This document shows, one piece after another, positions 1-8,132 of a stretch of 20,844 bases of DNA; the stretch's first letter is position 1; each line of letters opens with the position of its first letter. The DNA is from Cytophagaceae bacterium (GTDB taxonomy: Bacteria; Bacteroidota; Bacteroidia; Cytophagales; Flexibacteraceae): positions 1-20,844 of the forward strand of contig CANHWS010000022.1 of the NCBI GenBank assembly GCA_947464365.1. The letters run 5' to 3'. Position numbers and translations under genes: made by a program. The notes under the pieces were generated by a model that made no database searches, had not been told where the DNA came from, and was given only the letters and a program-made list of their open reading frames with translations.

Positions 1-1
1 C

Positions 2-130
2 GCCAGCGATGCAGCCAAGCGCTGGATCATCTGGGGTGTAATTTTGGCCGTCGTGATCGGCTTTGTGGTGGTAGCCTTCCAGTTCATCATGGTCTTCGGT
101 TTCTTCCGTGACAATGTTGAGGTTAGGTAG
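2..130 (+). CDS. C-terminal end of a small membrane protein (partial)
   Basis: An open frame enters from the left edge and ends at a TAG. The 42 visible residues begin ASDAAKRW, continue as one strongly hydrophobic stretch of about 25 residues (roughly residues 9-35 of the visible part) and end in a short charged tail, FFRDNVEVR. This is a single transmembrane helix near the C-terminus with a short hydrophilic tail. No catalytic motif is visible and the family cannot be named from so little sequence. It converges on the gmhB-like gene; no convincing terminator hairpin is seen in the 133-bp gap. The frame is credible because it is open, hydrophobic in a patterned way and continuous with the edge, but it could still be fortuitous. 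Confidence 0.55.
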   Translation, partial: ASDAAKRWIIWGVILAVVIGFVVVAFQFIMVFGFFRDNVEVR

Positions 131-263
131 GCACAGCGTCTCCTTTAGTGCGAAAGAACTATGACTAGGTTAGATGATCGCCTGGTGGTTATTCTATGTT
201 AACTTATGTCAATCGATCAACTATGGACGGACCTCGCTTTTAGCGGCTAGGGTTAAGCAAAAG

Positions 264-791
264 CTATTTGATTGCCAAGATAAGCTCCGCTGCAGCCGCA
301 AAATCAGGAATCACTACTGTAGCTAAGGCCGATTGACGCTCCTTGAGCGTAGGTATCAGGATGCGGCCCGCAATCCCAACCTTGGCAGCAGCCACTAGGT
401 CCCGATGCGCATCACCGATCAGCCAGGATTGTGCAGGGTCGATGCCGAATTTGGCCATTCCGCGCTCGATCATCAGGGAGTCGGGCTTACGCATTAATGA
501 TCGGCTTATGCTATCATGATAGGGCGAATAATAGAGCGCATCAAGGGCATGCCCAGATACTTGCTGGATCATTTCATGTAATTCCCTAACACGATCAGCG
601 GTATATAGCCCCTTGGCTATTCCGCCTTGATTCGTCACAACAATCAGGTAATAGCCAGCTTGCTTCAGCCGTTTGAGGCCTTCTGCAACGCCAGGGGCAA
701 TCTCGAAATCCTGAGCCTGAAAGACATAGTCACCCTTTTCGACATTCAGTACACCGTCACGGTCTAAAAAAACTGCTTTATTGTTGGCCAT
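264..791 (-). CDS. gmhB: GmhB-like HAD-IIIA phosphatase (heptose bisphosphate phosphatase family)
   Basis: A 175-residue cytoplasmic HAD phosphatase. The family removes the 7-phosphate of D-glycero-D-manno-heptose 1,7-bisphosphate during ADP-heptose synthesis for LPS core. Seen: motif I DRDGVLN with nucleophile D10 and acid/base D12, motif II VVTNQ (T53), R101-K102-P103 in the motif III region, and motif IV GDAHRD (D127, D131). Length matches GmhB (about 180). The zinc loop is changed: E. coli GmhB has CPH followed by CxC just before RKP, whereas here the matching positions are S89-P90-Y91 and S98-L99-M100. The protein has no cysteine at all. All catalytic residues remain, so activity is likely but the substrate is less certain; a related sugar or histidinol phosphate is possible. 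The start is the ATG giving MANNKAVFLD. The gene lies 73 bp downstream of the mannosidase gene on the same strand and may be cotranscribed. The stop is TAG. Confidence 0.8.
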   Translation of the reverse strand: MANNKAVFLDRDGVLNVEKGDYVFQAQDFEIAPGVAEGLKRLKQAGYYLIVVTNQGGIAKGLYTADRVRELHEMIQQVSGHALDALYYSPYHDSISRSLMRKPDSLMIERGMAKFGIDPAQSWLIGDAHRDLVAAAKVGIAGRILIPTLKERQSALATVVIPDFAAAAELILAIK

Positions 792-864
792 GGAGCGGAT
801 TCTTCGGGCTGTTTATTGAAGGGAGCTTAGACAAACGTCAGCTTCCATATTTCGCCCTCAACAA

Positions 865-3483
865 TTACTTACTTTCTGTTGAGGCAGGTTCGAGGGTATC
901 GAACAAGGACAGTAGGTTAATTTCGTCTTGATAGTTTTCCAACCGCACACCTTTTAGGTCTACCACGAACTTTTGGCCTGGCAGCAGATCAAAATAGTTA
1001 TTGCTAAAGTGGCCATTGCCGTTTTTAGTAGATAGGTATAGATCCTTGACTAAGGTTCGGCTTGTGAGGGTAATCCTGTAACCATCATCAATCGGGTTGA
1101 TGATACGCTCGATCGTGGGTTTGGATAATACCAGCTCAGCAGGCTTGACGAAGTAATAAATTGTAGAGGCCAATTCCTTTTTGCCATCTAGGACCACCAC
1201 TTGTAGGCAAGTCTGCTCTAGCTGAATCTTGGCTGGCAATTCCTTCCGGAGCAAGGTACAGTAGGTCTTGGAGGTAAGTGGGCTTAGGACAATTGGCTTA
1301 GTTGATGTCATCAAAACATTGCCGCTAAAGTCCTGAAGCCGGTAGATGATAGTTGCTTTTTGGGGCAGCCGCAGGTCCGACGCAATGATGATATCATAGT
1401 TCTTGGCCGTGGCCCGCACCATCGGCAGGATCGGTTTGTAGTGGTTACGAACCTGATAATGACCAGCCTTCCAATTGCCAAAATAGTCCACCGTGCTCCA
1501 GGTGATACCCGGCCAAGTATCATTGATCTGCCAATACATGGACCCTCCACAGGTCGCCATCTGGCTACGATGCGCCTCAATAGCTTCGCGAAGACATAGG
1601 GCCTGCATCAGCTGTCCTTGATAGACGACGTGCTCGAATGCTTTGACTGGTTTGTAATACTGATTACTATACCAATTGATAACCTCCGTACCTGTTTGCT
1701 GACGCCCTTCGAGCCAGACAGGGCTACGTTGCCGATGTTTGATTGCCGTGCTACCTAGGTAGAGTTGGTCAGCCTGATCCACCCGGCGGAATGTCGAGAG
1801 GGCAGGGAAACTCTGCATGCCATACTCACTTACAAAACGACCAGTATGCTCGGCAAAGTTGCTAAAGAGCTTCTTGCCAAAATAGACCGACCAGTCATGA
1901 TTGTCTCCCTCCTTTAGGTTCTCGAGCTCTAGATCCTTGCTCTGGGGGCTTGTTGGCCAATAGGCAATATGAGGTGCAAGAGTAGTCATCCGCTCGCGCA
2001 GTTCCTTGTAGAAAATGCGTTGGAAGGCTTTTTCGACCTCCAAACTATCGGATTCGCCAGATTTGTACTTGGATTTGAACCAGCCTCGGACCCCGTTGAT
2101 ATTTTCATTGTTGCCACTCCAGATCGGGATGTTGGGCCAGTTGCGTACCCGTTTGATGTTGTCAGTGGCCTCGGCCCGGATGCTATTGACGAATTCATCA
2201 TCGCCAGGGTAGGCCGAACAAGCGAACATAAACTCGTTCCAGCACATGATGCCTTGTTCTGCACATTGGCGATAAAACTGGTCATCAGCATAGACAGCAC
2301 CACCCCAAACCCGCAACATATTCATGTTGGCATCTACTGCCCAGCGGACGGTTTCGGCATACTTAGCGCTATCTACATTGGCTACAAAGTGGCTAGGCGG
2401 CAAATAGTTAGCCCCCTTGATGAATGTCTGCTTGCCATTGACCTCAAAGTAAAAACTTTTGCCTTTGGCATCTGGCTTCTGCACCAGCTTGATGTCGCAT
2501 AGCCCGATGGTGGTATGGCGTGAGTCCGTGTTTTCGTCCTCTGTTTCAACCTCTGCCACCAAATCATAAAGTGGGTGCGCACCCAAGCCATTGGGCCACC
2601 ATATCTTCGGATTCTGGAACTGCACTGGTAGGGTTACAGTGTGTAAGCCAGTGTCAACACTGAGAGTTTGGCTAGCTAGTTTGGCACCGTTGGCCTTGAG
2701 CACCACATTGACCTTTGTTTTGGCCATCATGTTTAGGCTGAGCTGTACCTTCCCTTGGACCAACTTAGGGCTGAATGAGGTCTGTTGCCAAAACAAGTCC
2801 TCGATCTGGACCTCGTTGGTGGCTACAAGCTTAATTGGGCGATAGATACCTGCCGTGACCATCCGTGGGCCCCAATCCCAGCCGTAGTGGTAAGGTGCCT
2901 TCCGGACGTAGGTACTTGTATGGGCAGCTTTGTTGATCTGCTCGTTAATATTGGGCCAATACTTAGGATACTTGCTACGTTGCTCCATACCGGCCACCAT
3001 GGCTGACCTAAAGACGATCAACAGATTGTTTTCTCCTTCGACCAATGTCTTGGTCACATTCACACGCCAAGTGCGGAACATATTGTCCGCCTTCAGGATC
3101 TCCTTGCCGTTCAGAAAAACGGTGGCGTAAGTGTCGAGGCCCTCAAAAACGAGCTCCTGTTTTTGGCGGCTTGCTAAGGAAGACCCAACGTTAAAGCTTG
3201 TTTTGTACTCCCAATCAGCATAGTCGATCCAGCCAAGCTCCTTTTCGTTTTGATCCAACAGAGGATCCTTAATGATACCGTCCCGTTGCAAATCTATATG
3301 CACGCATCCAGGAACCACAGCCGCACGCCATTGGTCAGAACGCCCCACTTGTTTGTATTGCCAGCCGCCCGAGATGGTCATGGACATGCTGGGCAAAGCT
3401 GCGCAGACCGAATCTGCCAGCAATACAAGCGCTAAGGAAAAACAACAGCCGACAACGGAGCGTAGAGCATGAGATAGGATCAT
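865..3483 (-). CDS. Secreted GH2 beta-mannosidase
   Basis: A glycoside hydrolase family 2 enzyme of the beta-mannosidase type, which releases mannose from non-reducing ends of beta-mannosides such as manno-oligosaccharides or N-glycan cores. The open frame extends upstream to 3528, but the internal ATG at 3481-3483 starts MILSHALRSV and gives a normal signal peptide cleaved after DSVCA, so I chose it (872 residues). In numbering from the upstream ATG: jelly-roll sugar-binding domain about 50-235, Ig-like domain about 240-345, TIM barrel about 350-690 and C-terminal beta domains to 887. The acid/base is E475 in SGNNENINGV and the nucleophile is E568 in RFVSEYGMQSF; WGGAVYADDQFY and WNEFMFAC are family hallmarks. 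The product is probably periplasmic or outer-membrane associated. No SusC/SusD pair is nearby, so this is not a typical polysaccharide utilisation locus. The stop is TAA. Confidence 0.93.
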   Translation of the reverse strand: MILSHALRSVVGCCFSLALVLLADSVCAALPSMSMTISGGWQYKQVGRSDQWRAAVVPGCVHIDLQRDGIIKDPLLDQNEKELGWIDYADWEYKTSFNVGSSLASRQKQELVFEGLDTYATVFLNGKEILKADNMFRTWRVNVTKTLVEGENNLLIVFRSAMVAGMEQRSKYPKYWPNINEQINKAAHTSTYVRKAPYHYGWDWGPRMVTAGIYRPIKLVATNEVQIEDLFWQQTSFSPKLVQGKVQLSLNMMAKTKVNVVLKANGAKLASQTLSVDTGLHTVTLPVQFQNPKIWWPNGLGAHPLYDLVAEVETEDENTDSRHTTIGLCDIKLVQKPDAKGKSFYFEVNGKQTFIKGANYLPPSHFVANVDSAKYAETVRWAVDANMNMLRVWGGAVYADDQFYRQCAEQGIMCWNEFMFACSAYPGDDEFVNSIRAEATDNIKRVRNWPNIPIWSGNNENINGVRGWFKSKYKSGESDSLEVEKAFQRIFYKELRERMTTLAPHIAYWPTSPQSKDLELENLKEGDNHDWSVYFGKKLFSNFAEHTGRFVSEYGMQSFPALSTFRRVDQADQLYLGSTAIKHRQRSPVWLEGRQQTGTEVINWYSNQYYKPVKAFEHVVYQGQLMQALCLREAIEAHRSQMATCGGSMYWQINDTWPGITWSTVDYFGNWKAGHYQVRNHYKPILPMVRATAKNYDIIIASDLRLPQKATIIYRLQDFSGNVLMTSTKPIVLSPLTSKTYCTLLRKELPAKIQLEQTCLQVVVLDGKKELASTIYYFVKPAELVLSKPTIERIINPIDDGYRITLTSRTLVKDLYLSTKNGNGHFSNNYFDLLPGQKFVVDLKGVRLENYQDEINLLSLFDTLEPASTESK

Positions 3484-3706
3484 CAAATTGGGTGATTGAA
3501 CGATGGGGTAAAGCGTGTCAAACAACAAAATTGCGCATTTTTCGCCTCTTTCCCATCACCTAACCTGACTGTATTATGCTTTATGGGCAGAGATTAAAAC
3601 TTGGTCGGCATCCTACTAAGTTTACCTGGCTTCTGGATTTTAGAATCAAAGGACTAGTGCCAAGATTCTTCCGCTGGATTTTGTGGCCTTATTGCCAACC
3701 TAATGT

Positions 3707-4057
3707 CTATACTTTTGGCTCTGCCTCTAGCGCTTCCCAATACTCGACCGCTCGCCTCAAGTGAGGGATTACGATGGTGCCACCTATGATATTGGCAACA
3801 GCGAAGACTTCAAAAATCTGGGCCTTGGTCACGCCTAGGTCATAGCATTTACCGACGTGGTACTTGATGCAATCGTCACAACGCAGGACCATGCTGCAAG
3901 CCAAGCCAATCAGCTCCTTAGTATGGGTGCTGAGCGCACCCTCTGCATAGGTTTGGGTGTCAAGGTTAAAAAGGCGCTTCAGGACAAGGTTATCTGCACC
4001 CAAGATCTTGTCGTTCATCTCGGCGCGATAGTCATTGAAATCAGTTACTAAGCTCAT
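3707..4057 (-). CDS. AhpD-like carboxymuconolactone decarboxylase family protein
   Basis: A 116-residue all-helical protein of the CMD/AhpD family, whose members are thiol peroxidase/reductase-like enzymes or decarboxylases. Redox motif C60-D-D-C63 is followed by H67, and E48 lies 12 residues before C60. This reproduces the spacing of E118, C130, C133 and H137 in mycobacterial AhpD, so a thiol-redox role fits better than decarboxylation. There is no signal peptide, so it is cytoplasmic. The start gives MSLVTDFNDY. It follows the MORN-repeat gene by 45 bp on the same strand and may be its operon partner. No peroxiredoxin gene (ahpC) is visible next to it, so its partner is unknown. The stop is TAG. 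Confidence 0.88.
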   Translation of the reverse strand: MSLVTDFNDYRAEMNDKILGADNLVLKRLFNLDTQTYAEGALSTHTKELIGLACSMVLRCDDCIKYHVGKCYDLGVTKAQIFEVFAVANIIGGTIVIPHLRRAVEYWEALEAEPKV

Positions 4058-4102
4058 GGGTATAATGGATGGTTAGTTTTTTTTAGGATATAGCCATTGT
4101 AG

Positions 4103-5527
4103 CTATTTGATTTTAGTGCTGTCTTGAGCTTTTTTCTGGTTGTATTCCAGCTGGGTGGGGCGGCCAGCTTTTGCGTCCTTGAAGCCTGACATAGTCCCAG
4201 CTTGGTACCACTCGGTCCGGACAAGTTTGCCATCAGCATTGAACTTCTGGACTTTGCCTTGCTGCAGATCTTGCCGATAGAACCCAGTCTCGACCAAGAC
4301 ACCTTGTTCGTTGAACTTTTTATATGGGCCGCTGCGGGCATTGCCTTTGTATTCGTAGCTAGCCTCCACCTTGCCACTTTTGCCAAAATAGTGGGTCTCA
4401 AGGCCCGTTTTGACCCCATTAATGTAGGGCTCCTCGGTGACTTTATGGCCTAGGGTGTCATAATGGGTGCGGATGCCGGCTAGTTTCCCCACCTCATTAT
4501 AAGACTCTCGGGTTTTGACTTTGCCAGTTGCGGGGTGGTATGTTTTCCAAGTGCCCGTAGGTAGTTTGTTCAGGTACTTTTGCTCTTCTAGCTGCCGACC
4601 ATTGAGGTCATAGTTGCTGATTTCTTTTTCACCTGGTGTATCCCCGAAGCTAATTTTTTGTTTGAGGTTACCGTTCGGGTGATAGTATTTGCCTGTGCAA
4701 CACAATATCCCTTCCCGATACTTTAGTTCGTGCTTGAGCCTGCCATCCCGATACCAGGCCGTATTTGGCCCATCAATCTTGCCGTTTTTGTAAAATCCTT
4801 CGAGGGTCTTGGTGCCATTTTTGGCGTAGGACTTATAGGTGCCATTCTTTTCCCCTTCCGAATAGACGCTCTCGGTCTCGAGTTTGCCGTTGGGGTAATA
4901 AACCTGATAGGTTCCCATCAGGAGGCCGTTGCGGTAGTTGGACTTGATGTATGGACTACCACTCCTGAAGTATTCGTTCCAGTATCCATTAGGTTTGGCT
5001 AATGCATAGATTGCCTCAACCTTTAGTTTTCCGTTCGGGTGGTAGATCTTCATCAAACCGTCAGGCCAGTCGTCCCGGAATTTGCTTTTGCTCTTGAGGC
5101 TGCCGTCCTCATACCAAGCCACAACCGTATCCTGCAATTTGTTATCCCTGAAAACACCTAGCTGACTTGGTTTCCCGTCAGCGTACCATGCCTTGATCGG
5201 ACCATTTTTGCGGCCTTTATCGAACGTTGTCTCTAGCATTGGTCGGCCCGACTCATAAAACTCGGTGAATACACCATGTTTAACACCTGCCTCATAACCA
5301 CCTTTGAGCTGCACTTTGCCAGATGGATGGAATTTGGTGTAATCGCCTACCCTAGTGCTATCTGTTTTGCTCGTGATGATGTAGGTCTCTTTCAGGATAG
5401 TCGCCTTGCTGCTATCGTAGTAAGTCCGGACCAAGACCTGAGCCTTCAACACGCCCCCACAACCTAGCAACAAAGCCCCAAAACAGCCAAAGGCTACAAG
5501 CAAAAGTGCTGTCGTTCGTTTACTCAT
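4103..5527 (-). CDS. Exported MORN/YwqK-like repeat protein (about 16 units)
   Basis: A protein made almost wholly of tandem MORN-variant repeats. After an N-terminal signal, about 16 units of 23-26 residues run from about residue 62 to 450, each of the form x-x-x-Y/F-x-x-(N/D/S)-G-K/R-x-x-x-E-x-x-Y/F-x-x-G-x-x-x-G; examples are YYPNGKLETESVY and YHPNGKLKVEAIY. Such arrays form elongated beta-hairpin stacks; in Bacteroidota they are often auto-labelled 'YwqK family antitoxin', but nothing here supports a toxin partner. The signal is ambiguous: ALLLGC could be a lipobox, while GVLKA before QV could be a type I cleavage site. Two in-frame ATGs (5531-5533 and 5525-5527) are possible and I took the second. 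Repeat 9 carries an unusual Cys-Cys pair (ILCCTG). It lies 45 bp upstream of the AhpD-like gene on the same strand. The stop is TAG. Confidence 0.85.
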   Translation of the reverse strand: MSKRTTALLLVAFGCFGALLLGCGGVLKAQVLVRTYYDSSKATILKETYIITSKTDSTRVGDYTKFHPSGKVQLKGGYEAGVKHGVFTEFYESGRPMLETTFDKGRKNGPIKAWYADGKPSQLGVFRDNKLQDTVVAWYEDGSLKSKSKFRDDWPDGLMKIYHPNGKLKVEAIYALAKPNGYWNEYFRSGSPYIKSNYRNGLLMGTYQVYYPNGKLETESVYSEGEKNGTYKSYAKNGTKTLEGFYKNGKIDGPNTAWYRDGRLKHELKYREGILCCTGKYYHPNGNLKQKISFGDTPGEKEISNYDLNGRQLEEQKYLNKLPTGTWKTYHPATGKVKTRESYNEVGKLAGIRTHYDTLGHKVTEEPYINGVKTGLETHYFGKSGKVEASYEYKGNARSGPYKKFNEQGVLVETGFYRQDLQQGKVQKFNADGKLVRTEWYQAGTMSGFKDAKAGRPTQLEYNQKKAQDSTKIK

Positions 5528-5836
5528 CTTCATTATTTTAGTAGGAGAAGACCTACCCTAAACACCTGTTATTGGGTCAATACGATCCTGCCCAGCGCAA
5601 AACCGTGGACAGGACTACAATAATACCAGATAACGCCTCAATAGTCGTTAATATTGGCTTGCAGATTGCCAATGCTAGCCACTTTCGCTTAATGGGATGG
5701 TAGCATGACATAATTGAACTGACAAAGCCGCGATTATTGGGCAACGAACCTAGTAAAAACCCTGCGTGCCTCAAACGGACCGCAATAATCGTCCCTAGTA
5801 GGGAAGTACATCCAAAAACAACACCCTTTGCTTGAT
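5528..5836. other. Divergent intergenic region without a supported gene
   Basis: About 300 bp separate the divergent MORN-repeat and membrane-protein genes. A 65-codon frame on - (5577-5774) has no recognisable feature and I do not call it. No exact TAnnTTTG box is present on either strand. The only structures I see are a 13-bp palindrome at 5792-5804 and a 9-bp inverted repeat (CGATTATTG at 5731-5739, CAATAATCG at 5783-5791). The region presumably holds both promoters. Confidence 0.5.
5792..5804. promoter_or_regulatory. 13-bp palindrome upstream of the membrane-protein gene (possible operator)
   Basis: TCCCTA-G-TAGGGA is a perfect dyad with a single central base, ending 32 bp before the ATG at 5837. 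Its position suits an operator or an mRNA leader element. It is short enough to occur by chance, and no regulator gene is adjacent. Confidence 0.25.
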
Positions 5837-7285
5837 ATGGCTGTTGATACAGGCAAACATATAACTGATACTCGCGTGCAGCCTACAGCCCAGATCCCGC
5901 AACTAGGTCAGGCTAGGTGGAGACTCTGGCTTGCCTTGGCCATTGGCTTGGTAATCATCTTGGGCGTAACTGCGCTTATGATGTCCTATCAGCCACACAT
6001 AAAGCTCAACAACGGCTTAGGTTGGGATGGGCGGTATTACCAACGTATGACCCAACAATTGCTTGATAGCGAAACGATCCGGGACCGCCCACCCTGGGTC
6101 AATCGGTTTGGGAGTGTTTGGTTGGCGGCCACGTTTACCAAAATATCTGCTAGCAGTATTGACCACAGCTATTGGTTGCTGAACGAAGGCTCGGCATTGC
6201 TGCTGATTCTGCTGCTGAGCTGGGTTGGATTTCGACAGACTACTAAGGCCAACCATAGCCGATTGCTTAGTCAAGTCCTGATGGTATTGATCCCCTTAGG
6301 CTGGTGGTCTTGGCATTGGCTGAGTCCGTTCCGGTTCTCGGCCTTTGACCCCTATAATGCCGACACGGTGGCGATGCTGCTACTTTTTGTGGGCATTCTG
6401 CTTCAGGATTGGATCAATGGTCATTTGGACTCACCTCATCATCGAACGCAGGTTGGACTAGTCAACCTGTTCCTTGCTGGGGTGATATTCCTCGGATGCC
6501 TTTGTCGCGAGTTTGTCTTGGCCCTGCCTTTGGCCCTCCTGATTGGGCATTTGTCGCAAGGAAAGGCAATTCGTTATCAACAAATCCCGATACGGCTATA
6601 CCACCTTGCGGTTGGGGTTATGGGGATCATGGCAGCTAGGTGGCAGGTCCAGAACACCATGACCAGCAACTTGCCAGAGGCTTTCTGGTATCACTTCCGG
6701 GATATGAGCTACCATTTGCTCGAGATACGCCCGCTGGTGTTTGCATTAAGTGCATGGCTGGCATACGGTCCTGTTTTGATCATGGTCCTGATCTTGAGGA
6801 AACCCTTTTGCCAGGTAATCAAGGCTAGTCGGTACAGACTGCCGTTGTTGCTCATCTTGCTGATTCTTTGCTACGTCGGCGGTACAGACTCGGAGAGATA
6901 CCTATTTTGGCTTTCGCCTATCCTGATCTATTGGTTTTGGCTTGTGGTAAAGCTGGAGGAGGGACAAAACGCCATCAGTCGATTAACCATGGCATTTTGG
7001 TGCCTTTTGGTCATAGGTCAAGGGTTGGCATCGCGGTGGTTGATGCCAATCCCCGAGCCCGAAGCAACCCAAACTTGGCCCCATTGGCCAGTCCTGACTA
7101 GTTTTGGTGGAGCGAATCCATTCCTCCAATTGATGGGGCATCACGGCTATGGACTGAACTACCTTTACACCATCGTCTTGTTGGCAGAGTATGGCCTTTT
7201 GATTGGGCTATTACTTTGGCTCTCGAGGTCAAGACCCGACCCATTAGGGCTAAAATCGCCCCCAAAACAGGATCTAGCCCCATAG
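5837..7285 (+). CDS. Polytopic membrane protein, GT-C glycosyltransferase-like
   Basis: A 482-residue integral membrane protein with an N-terminal cytoplasmic stretch of about 28 residues and roughly ten hydrophobic helices. The first loop after helix 1 carries NNGLGWDGRYY with D64, resembling the Asp-containing first extracytoplasmic loop of GT-C enzymes, which transfer sugars from polyprenyl-phosphate donors. Also seen are PPWVNRFG in the same loop, CREFVLALP before a helix, and GGTDSERYLFWLSP near helix 8, which recalls the ERY-type loop of related transferases. I infer a GT-C-like fold, but no family is firmly recognised and substrate and acceptor are unknown. A TTG start at 5828 would add three residues; the ATG giving MAVDTGKHIT is preferred. 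The gene is divergent from the MORN-repeat gene and 98 bp upstream of the SRAP gene, with which it may share a transcript. The stop is TAG. Confidence 0.75.
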   Translation: MAVDTGKHITDTRVQPTAQIPQLGQARWRLWLALAIGLVIILGVTALMMSYQPHIKLNNGLGWDGRYYQRMTQQLLDSETIRDRPPWVNRFGSVWLAATFTKISASSIDHSYWLLNEGSALLLILLLSWVGFRQTTKANHSRLLSQVLMVLIPLGWWSWHWLSPFRFSAFDPYNADTVAMLLLFVGILLQDWINGHLDSPHHRTQVGLVNLFLAGVIFLGCLCREFVLALPLALLIGHLSQGKAIRYQQIPIRLYHLAVGVMGIMAARWQVQNTMTSNLPEAFWYHFRDMSYHLLEIRPLVFALSAWLAYGPVLIMVLILRKPFCQVIKASRYRLPLLLILLILCYVGGTDSERYLFWLSPILIYWFWLVVKLEEGQNAISRLTMAFWCLLVIGQGLASRWLMPIPEPEATQTWPHWPVLTSFGGANPFLQLMGHHGYGLNYLYTIVLLAEYGLLIGLLLWLSRSRPDPLGLKSPPKQDLAP

Positions 7286-7383
7286 AAATGGTCCTAAAGC
7301 CCATTTCTGATGTAGCTTGCGGTCATCGTCTGTATGACGCCCTTAATTCTGACCAAAACCCCAATAAACTACTCCGATTTGCT

Positions 7384-8091
7384 ATGTGTGGACGCTATGC
7401 ACTGATTACCCCAATTCAGGAGTTAGAGGCCGCTCTTGGTGTGGTCCAGACCGAAATACAGACCAATCAGCAATTGCATTTGCCGACCTATAACGCTAGC
7501 CCTGGGCAAACTTTGCCAGTGATTATCGAGCATAAGTGGCGGCAGCTCCGCGGTATGCGCTGGGGGCTGGTACCCAACTGGGCACCCACTGCCGTCTCGA
7601 AAGGCAATACCATTAATGCCCAGCAGGAGACCCTTACAGCCAAGCCATCCTTTCGGCACCTCGTCCAGACCAATAGGTGTGTAGTGCCAATTTCTGCCTT
7701 TTATGAGTGGCAACCCATGGGTAACCTCAGGCAACCATACGCCATCATGCCCACGGAAGGCATCGCCTATTTAGCCGGCCTTTGGGATCGTTGGATCTCA
7801 CCTTTGGACAGTAGCATAATCGAAACCTTCACCGTAATAACTACACCATCGGCTGGGCTGATGACCAACCTGCATGATCGGCAGCCAGTTGTGTTAGCCC
7901 CTAAAGACCTAGAGCAATGGCTTGATGGCAAAAGTCTGTGGCCTGACCTAGCCCCCATGCTCCAGAGTTATGCCTGGCCAAATTGGAAGTCTTATCCTGT
8001 TAGTAGTATGGTCAACAATGTCAAGCACAACAGCCCTCAACTTCTGAAAGAAGCCCCAAGAATGGCCACGCAAGGCAGTTTGTTTGGGTAG
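7384..8091 (+). CDS. SRAP-domain abasic-site processing protein (YedK/HMCES family)
   Basis: A 235-residue SOS-response-associated peptidase family protein. The family crosslinks covalently to abasic sites in single-stranded DNA through the amino group and thiol of its N-terminal cysteine, protecting stalled forks. The frame is open back to 7216, but the conserved MCGRY must be the true N-terminus because C2 is catalytic after Met removal, which fixes the start at 7384. Active-site residues are seen at C2, N78 (NTINAQQET), E108 (SAFYEWQ) and H164 (TNLHDRQPVVL), equivalent to E. coli YedK C2, N75, E105 and H160. Length matches the family (about 220-240). It is cytoplasmic. It lies 98 bp after the membrane-protein gene and ends at a strong hairpin. 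No LexA-type palindrome was recognised upstream. The stop is TAG. Confidence 0.93.
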   Translation: MCGRYALITPIQELEAALGVVQTEIQTNQQLHLPTYNASPGQTLPVIIEHKWRQLRGMRWGLVPNWAPTAVSKGNTINAQQETLTAKPSFRHLVQTNRCVVPISAFYEWQPMGNLRQPYAIMPTEGIAYLAGLWDRWISPLDSSIIETFTVITTPSAGLMTNLHDRQPVVLAPKDLEQWLDGKSLWPDLAPMLQSYAWPNWKSYPVSSMVNNVKHNSPQLLKEAPRMATQGSLFG

Positions 8092-8132
8092 TAGGATAGC
8101 TAAAAGGGCTAGGATGCTAACCACACAACAAC

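Noticed and set aside
131..263. CGCTTTTAGCG as a terminator between the partial gene and the gmhB-like gene
   Set aside because: The stem is four bases and no T-tract follows.
1969..2502. 177-codon open frame on + opposite the mannosidase gene
   Set aside because: It lies wholly antisense to a well-supported enzyme with visible catalytic motifs, and its translation shows no domain or export signal.
3633..3682. Repeated CTGGATTTT and an AGAATC/GATTCT hairpin after the AhpD-like gene
   Set aside because: The stem is six bases with a 15-base loop and no T-tract on the relevant strand; the 9-bp direct repeat is probably chance.
4073..4083. Run of eight Ts on + between the MORN-repeat and AhpD-like genes
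   Set aside because: On the transcribed strand it is an A-run, and the adjacent stem is only five bases, so it is not a terminator for the operon.
4103..5527. MORN-repeat protein as an antitoxin of a toxin-antitoxin pair
   Set aside because: It has an export signal and its neighbour is a thiol-redox family protein, not a toxin; the label comes only from a database family name.
5577..5774. 65-codon frame on - in the divergent gap at 5.5-5.8 kb
   Set aside because: No recognisable motif, no promoter box, and a composition unlike the neighbouring genes.
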